Source: Aminobacter aganoensis (lineage in GTDB: Bacteria; Pseudomonadota; Alphaproteobacteria; Rhizobiales; Rhizobiaceae). From it: a stretch of DNA of 64,000 bases. The stretch is taken from positions 62,001 to 126,000 of the forward strand of contig NZ_JACHOU010000013.1 of NCBI RefSeq assembly GCF_014206975.1. The letters run 5' to 3'. A model generated the notes under the pieces. It had not been told where the DNA came from, searched no databases, and saw only the letters and a program-made list of their open reading frames with translations. Of this stretch, positions 8,529 to 17,649 are shown piece by piece. Numbering within the stretch: the stretch's first letter is position 1; each line of letters opens with the position of its first letter. The position numbers and the translations under genes were made by a program.

Positions 8529-10859
8529 ATGGAAGCAACCCAAGACATGGCCGATTCCGGGAACCGCGACGATGGGAGGCGCAAGGGATCGCTGCTTGCG
8601 CTGGCCCAGGACGATGCGGCTCCCAAGCGCCAGGGCGCCTCGCTGCTGTCGATGAGCACGGACGAGCATCCGGAAGTCGACGCGCAGGACGCGGCGACGC
8701 GCCATCGCATGGCTCGCATCCGCCGGGAGGCGGAGATTGCCGCGCGTCATTCCGAAGCGCAGCGCGCCGCCGAAATGGCTGCCGACACGCACACAGTGCG
8801 AACCCACGCTCCAACCCAGTCTGTCGACGATCCGATCGAGCCTGCCCCGTCTTCGCTGATCGGCGGCTGGCGCGCGAGGCTGCTCGGTCCGTCCCAGCCG
8901 GTCGTGGCGCCGGCAATCGTCGGCGCGGCTGAACCGCCGGTGGATGCCATCCAGTCGTTGGACGAACGGAACGACCCTGACGACATGCGCTGGAAGCCCT
9001 TGATCGACCCGATGAAGGTTATCGGCGGCATCGGCCGCTCCAAGCTGCTGATTGCGTCGACCACGCTTCTCGGCGCGCTTGCCGGCGTTGCGATCGCTCT
9101 GTCCATGCCGAAGATGTATCAGGCCTGGTCCGAGATGATCGTCGATCCGCGCAACCTGAAACTCACCGATCGCGAACTGATCGAGGGCGGCCTGTCGTCG
9201 GAGGCGACGCTGGCCATCGTCGAGAACCAGGTGCGCGTGCTGACCTCGGGCACCGTGCTGACCAAGGTGGTCGACAAGCTCAATCTCGCCGAAGATCCGG
9301 AATTCAACGGCACCGCCGGTGGCAGCGGTATCGATGTCAGGTCCCTGGTGCGCTCGCTGGTATCTTCCGGCGACGCCGGGAGCAGCGCCGTCGACAACAG
9401 GCACACGCTGGCGACCACCCATCTCGCCGAAGCATTGACCGTCGAGCGCGGCGGCAAGACCTTCGTCATCTCGGTCGGCGCCAAGACCGAGAGCGCGGAG
9501 AAATCGGCGCTGATCGCCAACACCATGACCGAGGTCTTCATGCAGACCTACGGCGAGCTGCAGTCCGGCAGCGCCGGACGTGCGACCGACGAACTGAACG
9601 CCCGCCTCGATGAATTGCGCAAGTCGGTCGAGGCCGCCGAGCGCAAGGTCGAGACCTTCAAGGCCGAGAACGATCTCATCGATCCGCAGGGGCGGCTGAT
9701 CACCGACGACGAGATCCAGCGCGTCAACGACCAGCTGACCGCTGCGCGTTCGCGCACCCTGGAACTGAATGCCCGGGCCGCCTCGACCCGCAACCTCGGC
9801 ATCGATTCCGTGCTGAGTGGCGCCTTGCCCGAGGCGATCAATTCGCCGGCGATCACCGAACTTCGCGCGCAGTATGCGGCACTCACCCAGGAGGCCGACC
9901 GGGCCGCGGTCAAGCTCGGCCCGCGTCACCCCGAGCGTCTCGCCGTCGAGGCCCAGCTGAGCGGCGCCCGTGAACGCATCTCAACCGAATTGCGCCGCGT
10001 CGCGGCCTCCATCCAGGTCGAGCTCAAGCGGGCCGTCCAGCTCGAGCAGGAACTCGCAGCCCGGCTGGCCCAGCTCAAGGTACGCCAGGGCGAGGTCGCC
10101 GACGAGCTGGTCACCTTGCGCGAACTCGACCGCGACGTCACCGCCAAGCGTGCCGTCTATGAACAGTACCTGCTCAGGGCACGCGAGACCGGCGAGCAGA
10201 AGGACATCAACTCGGCCAATGTCAGCGTCATCTCGGTTGCCTCGCCGCCGCTGGAATCGACGGGACCGTCGCGCGCCATGATCTCGCTGGCGGGCATGCT
10301 GGCCGGTTTTGCGATTGGCATCGGCCTCGGTGGTCTGCGCGGGGCACTCGAAAGCCTGCGGGAAACAGCCAATCGTCGCGCCCGGACCCGGCCCGCGCCG
10401 CGCCGCGCCGAACAGGACAACGAAAGTCGCCGGCCGTCCGATCCCGCCGAGGCCCCTGCGCCAAGGCTGGATGCTGAGCCGGCATCGCCATCGAAGGCCC
10501 AGGCAGCAGAGCCGTTCGCGGCCGCTGCGGCCGCGCCTGCCGCGCCGTCATTGTCGGCCCAGGTGCCGCCGCCGGCACAGCATGTTGGCTTCGCGCCGGC
10601 CTATCCGCCTTATACGCAACCCGGCTATGGTCCTCCGCCCACGGGTTACGCGGCGCCCTACGCCTACCCGCCGGCTGCCTCCGGATATCATCCCTGGCCG
10701 CCAGCGCCGCCACAGGCTCCCACGGCACCCGCGAGCGACCTGCCGCCAGCCGAGGCCGCGGCGCCGCGCAGCCAGATCGACGAAATCAGCGAAAGCCTGC
10801 GCGAGGTGCGCAAGGAGCTAAACCAGTTGCGCGAGCGCCGTTCGCGCCGCTACTTCTGA
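8529..10859 (+). CDS. Wzz/GumC-type polysaccharide co-polymerase without kinase domain
   Basis: 776 residues. An unusual cytoplasmic extension of about 165 residues precedes transmembrane segment 1 (about 172-192, [20 protein letters not shown]). A long periplasmic Wzz/GumC region with coiled-coil-forming helices (about 200-580) follows, then segment 2 (about 583-604). The C-terminal 170 residues are cytoplasmic, rich in Ala and Pro, with Tyr-Pro-Pro-type repeats ([18 protein letters not shown]) and a final coiled-coil [20 protein letters not shown]. No Walker A motif is present, so unlike Wzc it lacks the BY-kinase. It probably sets chain length and links polymerase to export. The upstream 145 bp, shared with the flippase gene, holds an inverted TTAACC/GGTTAA pair at 8462-8500. 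Confidence 0.85.
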   Translation: MEATQDMADSGNRDDGRRKGSLLALAQDDAAPKRQGASLLSMSTDEHPEVDAQDAATRHRMARIRREAEIAARHSEAQRAAEMAADTHTVRTHAPTQSVDDPIEPAPSSLIGGWRARLLGPSQPVVAPAIVGAAEPPVDAIQSLDERNDPDDMRWKPLIDPMKVIGGIGRSKLLIASTTLLGALAGVAIALSMPKMYQAWSEMIVDPRNLKLTDRELIEGGLSSEATLAIVENQVRVLTSGTVLTKVVDKLNLAEDPEFNGTAGGSGIDVRSLVRSLVSSGDAGSSAVDNRHTLATTHLAEALTVERGGKTFVISVGAKTESAEKSALIANTMTEVFMQTYGELQSGSAGRATDELNARLDELRKSVEAAERKVETFKAENDLIDPQGRLITDDEIQRVNDQLTAARSRTLELNARAASTRNLGIDSVLSGALPEAINSPAITELRAQYAALTQEADRAAVKLGPRHPERLAVEAQLSGARERISTELRRVAASIQVELKRAVQLEQELAARLAQLKVRQGEVADELVTLRELDRDVTAKRAVYEQYLLRARETGEQKDINSANVSVISVASPPLESTGPSRAMISLAGMLAGFAIGIGLGGLRGALESLRETANRRARTRPAPRRAEQDNESRRPSDPAEAPAPRLDAEPASPSKAQAAEPFAAAAAAPAAPSLSAQVPPPAQHVGFAPAYPPYTQPGYGPPPTGYAAPYAYPPAASGYHPWPPAPPQAPTAPASDLPPAEAAAPRSQIDEISESLREVRKELNQLRERRSRRYF

Positions 10860-10971
10860 AAATTCTGCGCTGCGGTTTCGAGTTTACGGCACCGGACGCC
10901 GCAATGGCGAGGTTGCGGGTCGAAATTTTGATGACAATGCCGCGCCAACAGTGCCTGCATATGGAGTGAAC

Positions 10972-11868
10972 ATGGCTGAGATCATTGACGGAAAGATTGT
11001 CGCGGCAGAGGTTGTCGAAGGCGTCAAGAAATCAGCGGCCGCCCTTGCCGCGCACGGCGTGAAACCCGGCCTGGCCGTGGTCATCGTCGGTGAGGATCCG
11101 GCAAGCCAGGTCTATGTCGCCAACAAGTCGCGCACCGCCAAGGAGTGCGGCTTCCTGTCGGTCCAGCACACGCTCGCCGCCGATACGTCCGAGGCCGACG
11201 TCGTCGCGCTGGTTGAGGCGCTGAACGTCGATCCGTCGATCCACGGCATCCTCGTCCAGCTGCCGCTGCCGGGCCATATCGACGCCGGCAAGATCATCCA
11301 GACCATCGCGCCCGACAAGGATGTCGACGGCTTCCACTTCATCAATGTCGGCAAGCTCGCCACCGGCGAGGTCGACACCGCGCTCGTGCCGTGCACGCCG
11401 TTCGGCTCGATGCTGCTGATCGAGCGCAAGCACGGCAAGGACCTGTCGGGCCTCAGTGCCGTCGTCGTCGGCCGCTCCAACATCGTCGGCAAGCCGATGG
11501 CCCATCTGCTGCTTGCGGCCAACGCCACCGTCACCATCGCCCACAGCCGCACCAGGGACCTGCCGGCGCTCTGCCGCACCGCGGACATCCTGGTGGCGGC
11601 CGTCGGCAGGCCGGAGATGGTCAAGGGCGACTGGGTCAAGCCGGGCGCCACCGTCATCGATGTCGGCATCAACCGGATTCCGGCGCCCGAGAAGGGCGAG
11701 GGCAAGTCGCGGCTGGTCGGCGACGTCGAGTTCGCGTCCGCCGAAAAGAACGCGGGCGCCATAACGCCGGTGCCGGGCGGCGTCGGCCCGATGACCATCG
11801 CCATGCTGATGGCCAACACGCTGGTGTCGGCGCATCGCCACGCCGGCCTCGAATACAAGGGCCTCTGA
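10972..11868 (+). CDS. folD: Bifunctional methylenetetrahydrofolate dehydrogenase / cyclohydrolase
   Basis: 298 residues, the usual FolD size. It interconverts 5,10-methylene-, methenyl- and 10-formyl-tetrahydrofolate in the cytoplasm. Signature blocks: [12 protein letters not shown] (catalytic Lys region), [19 protein letters not shown], the NADP-binding [13 protein letters not shown] and the C-terminal [14 protein letters not shown]. The start is ATG 10972, preceded by GGAG at the right distance; a GTG at 10951 would extend it but has no ribosome-binding site. It stands alone, 112 bp after the polysaccharide gene and 73 bp before the GlxA-type regulator. Confidence 0.97.
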   Translation: MAEIIDGKIVAAEVVEGVKKSAAALAAHGVKPGLAVVIVGEDPASQVYVANKSRTAKECGFLSVQHTLAADTSEADVVALVEALNVDPSIHGILVQLPLPGHIDAGKIIQTIAPDKDVDGFHFINVGKLATGEVDTALVPCTPFGSMLLIERKHGKDLSGLSAVVVGRSNIVGKPMAHLLLAANATVTIAHSRTRDLPALCRTADILVAAVGRPEMVKGDWVKPGATVIDVGINRIPAPEKGEGKSRLVGDVEFASAEKNAGAITPVPGGVGPMTIAMLMANTLVSAHRHAGLEYKGL

Positions 11869-11941
11869 GACATGTCGGCGGCGTTGTTGATCGCGGCGCC
11901 GCTTCCTTGCCCACATCGGCATCTTCTGTAGGTTTGGCCGC

Positions 11942-12904
11942 ATGTCAGAACCTCACCCCGAAGGCCGCCAGTTCGCTTTCCTGCTCGTCGACAAGTTCTC
12001 GATGTTCTCGCTGGTCGCGGCGATCGACACCTGTCGCTCGGCCAACAGGCTGCTCGGCCGCGACGTCTACGGCTGGACCACAGTGTCTGCCGATGGCGAG
12101 GCGGTCATCGCCTCCAACGGCCTGCCGCTCAAGGTCGATTATTCGGTCGCCGACGTGCCCGCGGTCGACATCATGTTCGTCTGCGTCGGTGTCACAACCG
12201 AATTCCCCGGCAAGAGCAAGGTGCTCGGTGCGCTGCGTTCATGGGGCCGGCGCGGCGCTGCCCTGGGCGCACTCTCGGTCGGCTCCTACCTTCTTGCCGA
12301 GGCCGGCCAGCTCGACGGCTACCGCTGCACCATCCACTGGGAAAACCGTGCCGGCTTCATGGAAAAATTTCCCGACATCGAGTGCACCAACAACGTCTTC
12401 GAGATCGACCGCAAGCGCTACACCTGCGCCGGCGTCACCACCTCGATCGACCTGATGCTCGAGATCATCAAGCGCGACTTCGGCGCCAACCTCGCCAACG
12501 AGGTCGCCAACCAGTTCCAGCACGAGCGCATCCGCTCCGCCGGCGACCGCCAGCGCGTCGGCCCCGAGCGCGACCTCACCGGCAAGTCGGACAAGCTCAA
12601 GCGCATCGTCGAACTGATGGCCGACCATCTCGACGAGCCCTTGTCGGCGGTGCAACTGGCCAAGACCGCCGGCCTGTCGGTCCGCCAGGTCGAGCGGCTG
12701 TTCCTGCGCCACCTCAACGTCACGCCCGGCCGCTACTACATGCGGCTCCGGTTGGAGCGCGCCCGCGAGTTGCTGCGCCAGACCAACATGCCGATCCTCG
12801 ACGTGGCGATCGCCACCGGCTTCACCTCGCATTCTTATTTCGCCCAGAGCTACCGGTTGCAATTCGGTCGCCCGCCGAGTGAAGAGCGCCGGACGACCTA
12901 TTGA
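11942..12904 (+). CDS. GlxA-type AraC family transcriptional regulator
   Basis: 320 residues in two domains. Residues about 10-190 form a DJ-1/PfpI (class I amidotransferase-like) sensor domain that includes LGALSVGSYLLAEAGQLDGYRCTIHWE, where Ser-Val-Gly replaces the nucleophile Cys, so it is a ligand-binding rather than enzymatic domain. Residues about 215-315 are the AraC double helix-turn-helix (LSAVQLAKTAGLSVRQVERLF and a second helix pair ending GFTSHSYFAQSYRLQFGRPPSE). Family members often sense quaternary amines or arginine-type metabolites; the effector here is unknown. No target is evident from the neighbours. Confidence 0.87.
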   Translation: MSEPHPEGRQFAFLLVDKFSMFSLVAAIDTCRSANRLLGRDVYGWTTVSADGEAVIASNGLPLKVDYSVADVPAVDIMFVCVGVTTEFPGKSKVLGALRSWGRRGAALGALSVGSYLLAEAGQLDGYRCTIHWENRAGFMEKFPDIECTNNVFEIDRKRYTCAGVTTSIDLMLEIIKRDFGANLANEVANQFQHERIRSAGDRQRVGPERDLTGKSDKLKRIVELMADHLDEPLSAVQLAKTAGLSVRQVERLFLRHLNVTPGRYYMRLRLERARELLRQTNMPILDVAIATGFTSHSYFAQSYRLQFGRPPSEERRTTY

Positions 12905-12980
12905 GCGCTGCCAGGGTTGTCAGCGGCGGGCCCCAAGTTTAGCTTCCTCGAACAAACGGGCTGAATCGGCGAGGGGCAGC

Positions 12981-14630
12981 ATGAAGTCGTTTTTGCGTAC
13001 CATCCTGGCGTCTGCACTGGTGCTGGGCGGAGCGATGTCGGCTCAGGCCGCCGACCGCGCCATCATCGTGCTCGACGCCTCGGGTTCGATGTGGGGCCAG
13101 ATCGACGGCAAGCCCAAGCTGGAGATCGCCCGCCAGGCGCTCCGCTCGGTGCTCACCACCATCCCCGCCGACACCGAGCTTGGCCTGATGGCCTATGGCC
13201 ACCGCGAAAAAGGCAGCTGTTCCGACATCGAGCTGGTGGTGCCGCCGGCGTCCGGTTCGGCAAGCGCCATCACCGCTGCCGCCGACAGCATGAAGTTCCT
13301 CGGCAAGACACCGCTTTCCGCCGCCGTCAAGCAGGCCGCCGAGGACCTCAAATACACCGAGGACAAGGCGACCGTCATTCTCATCACCGATGGGCTGGAG
13401 ACCTGCAGCGCCGACCCGTGCGCGCTCGGCAAGGAGCTTGAGCAGTCCGGCGTCGATTTCACCGCCCATGTCGTCGGCTTCGGCCTGACGGCGGAAGAGG
13501 GCAGGCAGGTCGCCTGCCTCGCCGAAAACACCGGCGGCAAGTACATCCAGGCGTCCGATGCGAAAGGCCTGGAGGACGCGCTCGCCCAGACCGTCGCCGA
13601 GCCTGCGCCGGCTCCAGCACCGGCACCCGCCCCCGAGCCGGCAAAGCCCGAATTCAACTTCGTGCCCGAACTGGCGCTGGCCGAGGGCGCAGCAGCCCTC
13701 AAGGACGCCGGCAATGCCTGGGAAATCTACAAGGCCAACGCCGACGGCACCAAGGGCGAACGCCTGACCACCGAATACAACAACTACAAGGGATCGCTCG
13801 AGCCGGGCGACTACGTCATCCGCGCGACGCTCGGCGAGGCAGCCGTCGAACAGCCGTTGAAGGTCGAGGCCGGCCAGGCCTACAAGCCGCTCTTCGTGCT
13901 CAATGCCGGCACGCTGATCGTCAGGCCCCGTCCCAGCGACGGTGGCGACATCAACACCGGTGCGGCCGTCGTTCTCGATTTCCCCGGCGCGTCGCATCCG
14001 GCCACCTATTACGGCGAGACCAAGATCGTGCTGCCCGCCGGCGAGACCAAGGTGAAGGTCACCATCGGTCAGGGCGAGGCCAACGAGACGATCCAGCTCG
14101 CCGCCGGCCAGACCGTCGAGAAGGACATCATCGCCGGCGTCGGCCGCGTGGTGGTCAACGCGCTTTATGCGCAGGGCGGCGACAAGGTCGATGCCGGTGG
14201 CCTCGATGTCAGGGTCTACAAGGCGAAGAAGAAGATCGACGGCACGCGCGAGCAGGTCACCTATGGCTACGGGCCGGACAACAAGTTCGACCTGCCGGCC
14301 GGAGATTATGTCGCCGTAGCGCGCATGGATCAGGCCGAGGCCGAACAGCCCTTCAACGTTCGTGTCGGCGAGGCTGGCGACGTGACCGCCGTGCTCGGTG
14401 CCGGCGTTCTGGCGATCGATGCTCCCGGGGCAAAGGAGATCCGGGTCTACGCCGCCAGGAAGGACATCCAGGGCAACCGCAAGGAATTCGGCTACGCTTA
14501 CGACCAGAAGCACCAGGCGACGCTGCCTGAGGGCGATTATGTCGTCGAGGCCGACCTGGGCGATGCCGGCAAGAAAGAGGGCTCCGCCAGCGTCAAGGCA
14601 GGCGAGCGCACCGAGCTGACCGTGCAGTAG
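12981..14630 (+). CDS. Secreted von Willebrand factor A domain protein with C-terminal beta-repeat modules
   Basis: 549 residues from ATG 12981, with GAGGGG upstream and a Sec signal peptide (MKSFLRTILASALVLGGAMS, cleavage near AQAA). The VWA domain follows directly, with the MIDAS motif DASGS at residues 32-36, so a bound divalent cation and protein-protein contact are likely. An Ala-Pro-Glu linker near residue 205 leads to about 330 residues of repeated modules built on a pattern of VY-x-A(K) x-GxR, LPAGDYV and a beta-rich tail (GDYVIRATLGEAAVEQP, GDYVAVARMDQAEAEQP, GDYVVEADLGDAGKKEG). Probably periplasmic; partners unknown. Confidence 0.85.
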   Translation: MKSFLRTILASALVLGGAMSAQAADRAIIVLDASGSMWGQIDGKPKLEIARQALRSVLTTIPADTELGLMAYGHREKGSCSDIELVVPPASGSASAITAAADSMKFLGKTPLSAAVKQAAEDLKYTEDKATVILITDGLETCSADPCALGKELEQSGVDFTAHVVGFGLTAEEGRQVACLAENTGGKYIQASDAKGLEDALAQTVAEPAPAPAPAPAPEPAKPEFNFVPELALAEGAAALKDAGNAWEIYKANADGTKGERLTTEYNNYKGSLEPGDYVIRATLGEAAVEQPLKVEAGQAYKPLFVLNAGTLIVRPRPSDGGDINTGAAVVLDFPGASHPATYYGETKIVLPAGETKVKVTIGQGEANETIQLAAGQTVEKDIIAGVGRVVVNALYAQGGDKVDAGGLDVRVYKAKKKIDGTREQVTYGYGPDNKFDLPAGDYVAVARMDQAEAEQPFNVRVGEAGDVTAVLGAGVLAIDAPGAKEIRVYAARKDIQGNRKEFGYAYDQKHQATLPEGDYVVEADLGDAGKKEGSASVKAGERTELTVQ

Positions 14631-14694
14631 GATTGTCTCGCGCTGCCTTTGCGGCTATGAAGGCGGCGCAACTCGAACGACAAAGGAGGGCTGC

Positions 14695-14766
14695 GTGATC
14701 GAGCATTTTTATCTCCACCGCCAGCGCGGCCCCGTCCACGCCCTGCAAATGCGTTTGCAGGGCTGA
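14695..14766 (+). CDS. Candidate 23-residue leader peptide upstream of the ABC-F gene
   Basis: A GTG-initiated frame of 23 codons plus TGA, preceded by an excellent Shine-Dalgarno AAAGGAGGG (14682-14690) with five-base spacing. The peptide reads MIEHFYLHRQRG then PVHALQMRLQG and is rich in His and Arg. Its last codons form one arm and loop of a perfect 9-bp hairpin (CCCTGCAAA at 14741-14749, TTTGCAGGG at 14754-14762). This geometry is like upstream ORFs that stall ribosomes to control ABC-F antibiotic-resistance or translation-rescue factors. Whether it is translated is inference from the ribosome-binding site and placement; I do not recognise the peptide. Confidence 0.55.
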   Translation: MIEHFYLHRQRGPVHALQMRLQG

Positions 14767-14935
14767 CCTCGGACGAGACGCCAGTCTTACTGAAGCTGTT
14801 CTCTTTACCGGTCTGCCCTTCGTGGTGATGCAGCGCTGAGCCGTTCGCTCGTGCGTCCGCATCGTGAATTTCCCGCCGGACCCGGTTCCCCATTGATGCA
14901 CCTTGTGAAGGTGCAGGCGACGGTCCGGACAGACC
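14741..14935 (+). promoter_or_regulatory. Structured leader between the small ORF and the ABC-F gene
   Basis: This untranslated stretch holds three nested or adjacent structures. The first is the 9-bp hairpin at 14741-14762 with loop TGCG. The second is an 8-bp hairpin TGCACCTT/AAGGTGCA at 14897-14915 with loop GTG. The third is an outer stem CCGGACC (14876-14882) with GGTCCGG (14922-14928) that encloses the second. GGTCTG at 14810-14815 can also pair with CAGACC at 14930-14935, close to the weak AGAGA ribosome-binding site of the ABC-F gene. Alternative folding governed by leader translation is plausible but unproven. Confidence 0.5.
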
Positions 14936-14946
14936 AGAGAACGAAC

Positions 14947-16476
14947 ATGGCTTTGATCAATCTGAGGTCGCTTGGCGTAACGCTCGGTGCTCCGCTTTTT
15001 TCCAATCTCAATCTTTCCATCGAGCCGGGCGACCGGCTCGGAATCGTCGCTGCCAATGGCCGCGGCAAGTCCACGTTGCTGCGAGCGATATCCGGCGGCT
15101 TCGAGCCCACTGCCGGCGACATCACCCGCTCGCGCGGCCTGCGCGTCGGCTATGTCGAGCAGGACGTCCCGGCGAAGCTTCTGGACGCAACGCTCTACGA
15201 TGCCGTGCTCCAGGCCCTGCCGGCCGACCAGGTCGACAGCGAGAGCTGGCGTGTCGACGTTGTGCTTGGCGAACTCGACGTCCCTGAAGAGCTGCGCGAG
15301 CGCCAACTGTCCAGGCTGAGCGGCGGCTGGCAGCGCCTCGTGCTCCTGGCACGCGTCTGGGTGACCGAGCCGGATGTGCTTTTGCTCGACGAGCCAACCA
15401 ACCATCTCGACCTGGCCCGCATCGGACAGCTGGAAGGCTGGCTCAACGCCCTGCCGCGCGACGTGCCGGTGGTGATCTGCAGCCACGACCGCGCCTTCCT
15501 CGACGCCGTGACCAACAGGACGCTGTTCCTCCGCCCGGAGAATTCACAAGCCTTCTCGCTGCCCTATTCCAGGGCACGCGAAGCGCTCGACGGGATCGAC
15601 GCCTCGGACGCGCGGCGCTTTGAGAAGGACATGAAGACGGCGCAGCAATTGCGTCGCCAGGCAGCCAAGCTCAACAACATCGGCATCAATTCCGGCAGCG
15701 ACCTTCTGGTGGTCAAGACCAAGCAGTTAAAGGAGAGGGCCGAACGCATCGAGGACAGCGCCCGGCCGGCCCATCTGGAGCGTTCGGCCGGCAGCATCAA
15801 GCTCGCCAACCGGGGCACCCACGCCAAGGTGCTGGTGACGCTCGACGACGCCCCTGTCACCACGCCCGACGGCACGCCGCTGTTCCGGACCGGCAAGCTG
15901 TGGGTCCGCCAGGGCGACCGCATCGTCCTGCTCGGCCGCAACGGCACCGGCAAGACGCGGCTGGTCAATATGCTCCGTCGCGCCATAGCCCAGCCCGATG
16001 TCGCGGTCGACGGCATCAAGGCGACGCCGTCGCTTGTTCTGGGCTATGGCGACCAGGGCCTGTCCGACCTTGCCGACAAGGACAGGCCGCTGGAGGTGCT
16101 GACGCGCCGCTTCGAGCTCGGCGAGCAGCGCGCCCGCACTTTGCTTGCCGGCGCAGGCATGACCGTCGACATGCAGTCGAACCCGATTGGCCGCCTGTCG
16201 GGCGGCCAGAAGGCTCGGCTCGGCATGCTGGTGCTCAGGCTCACCAACCCTAACTTCTACCTGCTCGACGAGCCGACCAACCATCTCGACATCGACGGGC
16301 AAGAGACGCTGGAGGCGGAACTGCTGAAGCACGAGGCCAGCTGCCTGCTGGTGTCGCATGACCGCAGCTTCGTCCGCGCTACGGGCAACCGCTTCTGGAA
16401 AATCGAGAAGCGGCGGCTGGTCGAAGTGGAGAGTCCGGAAGGGTTTTTCGCCGACGTGGCCAGGAACGGCGCGTAA
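14947..16476 (+). CDS. ABC-F family ATPase (ribosome-associated translation factor)
   Basis: 509 residues from ATG 14947. Two ABC ATPase domains in tandem without membrane segments define ABC-F. Domain 1 has Walker A AANGRGKST, signature LSGGW and Walker B DVLLLDEPTNHLD. Domain 2 has Walker A GRNGTGKTR, signature LSGGQKARLGML and Walker B NFYLLDEPTNHLDIDG. The inter-domain linker (about 220-260) is charged and helical (RRFEKDMKTAQQLRRQAAKL), as in factors that reach the ribosomal exit site. ABC-F proteins rescue or protect ribosomes, some giving antibiotic resistance. Which subgroup this is cannot be settled here. The gene sits behind a candidate leader peptide and hairpins, suggesting induced expression. 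Confidence 0.88.
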   Translation: MALINLRSLGVTLGAPLFSNLNLSIEPGDRLGIVAANGRGKSTLLRAISGGFEPTAGDITRSRGLRVGYVEQDVPAKLLDATLYDAVLQALPADQVDSESWRVDVVLGELDVPEELRERQLSRLSGGWQRLVLLARVWVTEPDVLLLDEPTNHLDLARIGQLEGWLNALPRDVPVVICSHDRAFLDAVTNRTLFLRPENSQAFSLPYSRAREALDGIDASDARRFEKDMKTAQQLRRQAAKLNNIGINSGSDLLVVKTKQLKERAERIEDSARPAHLERSAGSIKLANRGTHAKVLVTLDDAPVTTPDGTPLFRTGKLWVRQGDRIVLLGRNGTGKTRLVNMLRRAIAQPDVAVDGIKATPSLVLGYGDQGLSDLADKDRPLEVLTRRFELGEQRARTLLAGAGMTVDMQSNPIGRLSGGQKARLGMLVLRLTNPNFYLLDEPTNHLDIDGQETLEAELLKHEASCLLVSHDRSFVRATGNRFWKIEKRRLVEVESPEGFFADVARNGA

Positions 16477-16563
16477 TTCGCACCCAAGCTGCCTGCCGAG
16501 GCTGTGGCTTCGGCAGGCATCGGGCTCATGCTATCGTCTGCCCGCAAGCAACCAGGAGGCCGT

Positions 16564-16914
16564 ATGCGCTCGATCTTCACCGTCATCATGCTTGCTGCTG
16601 CGACCAATGCCGCGATGGCTTCCACCGTCACGCTCGACCTGCCGGGCGATGCCCCGGTCGAACGCAACGTCGTCGGCTACGAATGCGGCGACCAGTCCGT
16701 GAAGGCTGAGTACATCAACGCCGGCGACAACGCGCTCGTCGTGCTGACGCTCGGCGACCGGACGGTCGTCGCCGTCACCGTGTTGAGCGGCAGCGGAGCC
16801 AGATATGCCGGCCAAAACTACGTCTGGTGGACGAAAGGCGACAACGCTGACCTCTACGACCTGACCAAGGGCGAGGATGCACCGGCGGTGTTGTCTTGCG
16901 AGGCGGCGAAGTAG
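16564..16914 (+). CDS. MliC-like periplasmic lysozyme-inhibitor domain protein
   Basis: 116 residues from ATG 16564, preceded by AGGAGG. A short signal peptide (MRSIFTVIMLAAATNAAMA) leads to a mature domain of about 97 residues. The pattern YECGDQSVKAEYINAG, LSGSGARYAGQNYVWWTKGD and a final C-terminal Cys matches the MliC/PliC C-type lysozyme inhibitor fold, with a YxC at one end and SGARY in the inhibitory loop. There is no lipobox Cys, so it would be soluble in the periplasm rather than membrane-bound. It follows the ABC-F gene by 87 bp and probably has its own translation signals. Confidence 0.7.
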   Translation: MRSIFTVIMLAAATNAAMASTVTLDLPGDAPVERNVVGYECGDQSVKAEYINAGDNALVVLTLGDRTVVAVTVLSGSGARYAGQNYVWWTKGDNADLYDLTKGEDAPAVLSCEAAK

Positions 16915-16947
16915 TAAGGACGTTTCGAGGACGTGGCGGCTATTCGG

Positions 16948-17346
16948 TCAGCCCTTCAGCAAGGCCACCGGCCTTCCTTCGGCGGTTAGAAGGCGGGCAG
17001 CCCTCTTGTCGAACGTGGCGAACTGTTCGGCGCCCCCTCTGTAGCCCTCGTGTGCCATCGCCGCATCGGCGAAGTCTCCGCCAGCCCGCATGTGAGCAAG
17101 GCCCGCAGCCACGGCGGCCTGATCGGCGGCGACCTGGCGCGAGTTCAACAGGCTTTCAATGCTTTGGGCAATCGATGAGCGCGCGACGCCCCGGCTCCCC
17201 AGAACCCAGACAAGCTCGCAGAAGATGATCAGGGGAATGACGACCAATTCGGCATCGGCCAGCAGTGCTTGTGCCACACGTGTTTGGCCAGGGTGGTCGG
17301 CGAGCATGGCGCGGGCGAGCACATTGGTGTCGACGGCGACTTTCAC
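16948..17346 (-). CDS. vapC: PIN-domain ribonuclease toxin (VapC type)
   Basis: 132 residues. PIN-domain acidic residues are visible: VDTNVLARAM (Asp near residue 5), FCELVW (Glu near 44), and DFADAAMA near 91, then ATFDKRAARLL near the C-terminus. These coordinate Mg2+ for RNA cleavage; VapC toxins typically cut tRNA or rRNA. The start overlaps the stop of the upstream AbrB-type antitoxin gene by four bases (ATGA), the standard coupling of such pairs. All catalytic positions look intact, so the toxin is probably functional. Target RNA unknown. Confidence 0.9.
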   Translation of the reverse strand: MKVAVDTNVLARAMLADHPGQTRVAQALLADAELVVIPLIIFCELVWVLGSRGVARSSIAQSIESLLNSRQVAADQAAVAAGLAHMRAGGDFADAAMAHEGYRGGAEQFATFDKRAARLLTAEGRPVALLKG

Positions 17347-17597
17347 CGTTTGCCGGCCCAGCCGTCTGCGATGACCCTGTTCATTTCCTCAATGGTCAAA
17401 GGTGCTTGGTTGGGATCGTGAAGAATGCCGAAGATGACCTCGATGCCATGTCGTTTCTGCGGTGCTGCCTTGAGCACGACATTGCCGTCTGGCGCGAGAT
17501 CCAGAAGGATCTTGTCGCCAGGCCTGACGCCGAGGTGCTTCAGCACCTCTTTCCTGACCGTGATCTGGCCTTTCGACGTTACCGTAAGCGTTTGCAT
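17343..17597 (-). CDS. AbrB/SpoVT-fold antitoxin (VapB type)
   Basis: 84 residues. The N-terminal swapped-hairpin DNA-binding domain reads [20 protein letters not shown] then [11 protein letters not shown], the AbrB/MazE consensus. The C-terminal part ([16 protein letters not shown]) is probably the toxin-neutralising tail. It is the first gene of the pair. A perfect inverted repeat at 17616-17639, about 20 bp upstream of the ATG, is the likely site where the antitoxin-toxin complex represses its own promoter. Confidence 0.9.
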   Translation of the reverse strand: MQTLTVTSKGQITVRKEVLKHLGVRPGDKILLDLAPDGNVVLKAAPQKRHGIEVIFGILHDPNQAPLTIEEMNRVIADGWAGKR

Positions 17598-17615
17598 GGC
17601 GCACCTCTGGCCAAA

Positions 17616-17639
17616 AAGTAAGGCAGAACTGCCTTACTT
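17616..17639 (-). promoter_or_regulatory. Palindromic operator of the toxin-antitoxin operon
   Basis: Perfect inverted repeat with 11-bp arms (AAGTAAGGCAG and CTGCCTTACTT) separated by AA. It lies immediately upstream of the antitoxin gene, where autoregulatory AbrB-type complexes bind. No T-run flanks it in the direction of either gene end, so it does not look like a terminator. Binding is inference. Confidence 0.7.
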
Positions 17640-17649
17640 GCAAGCTGGG

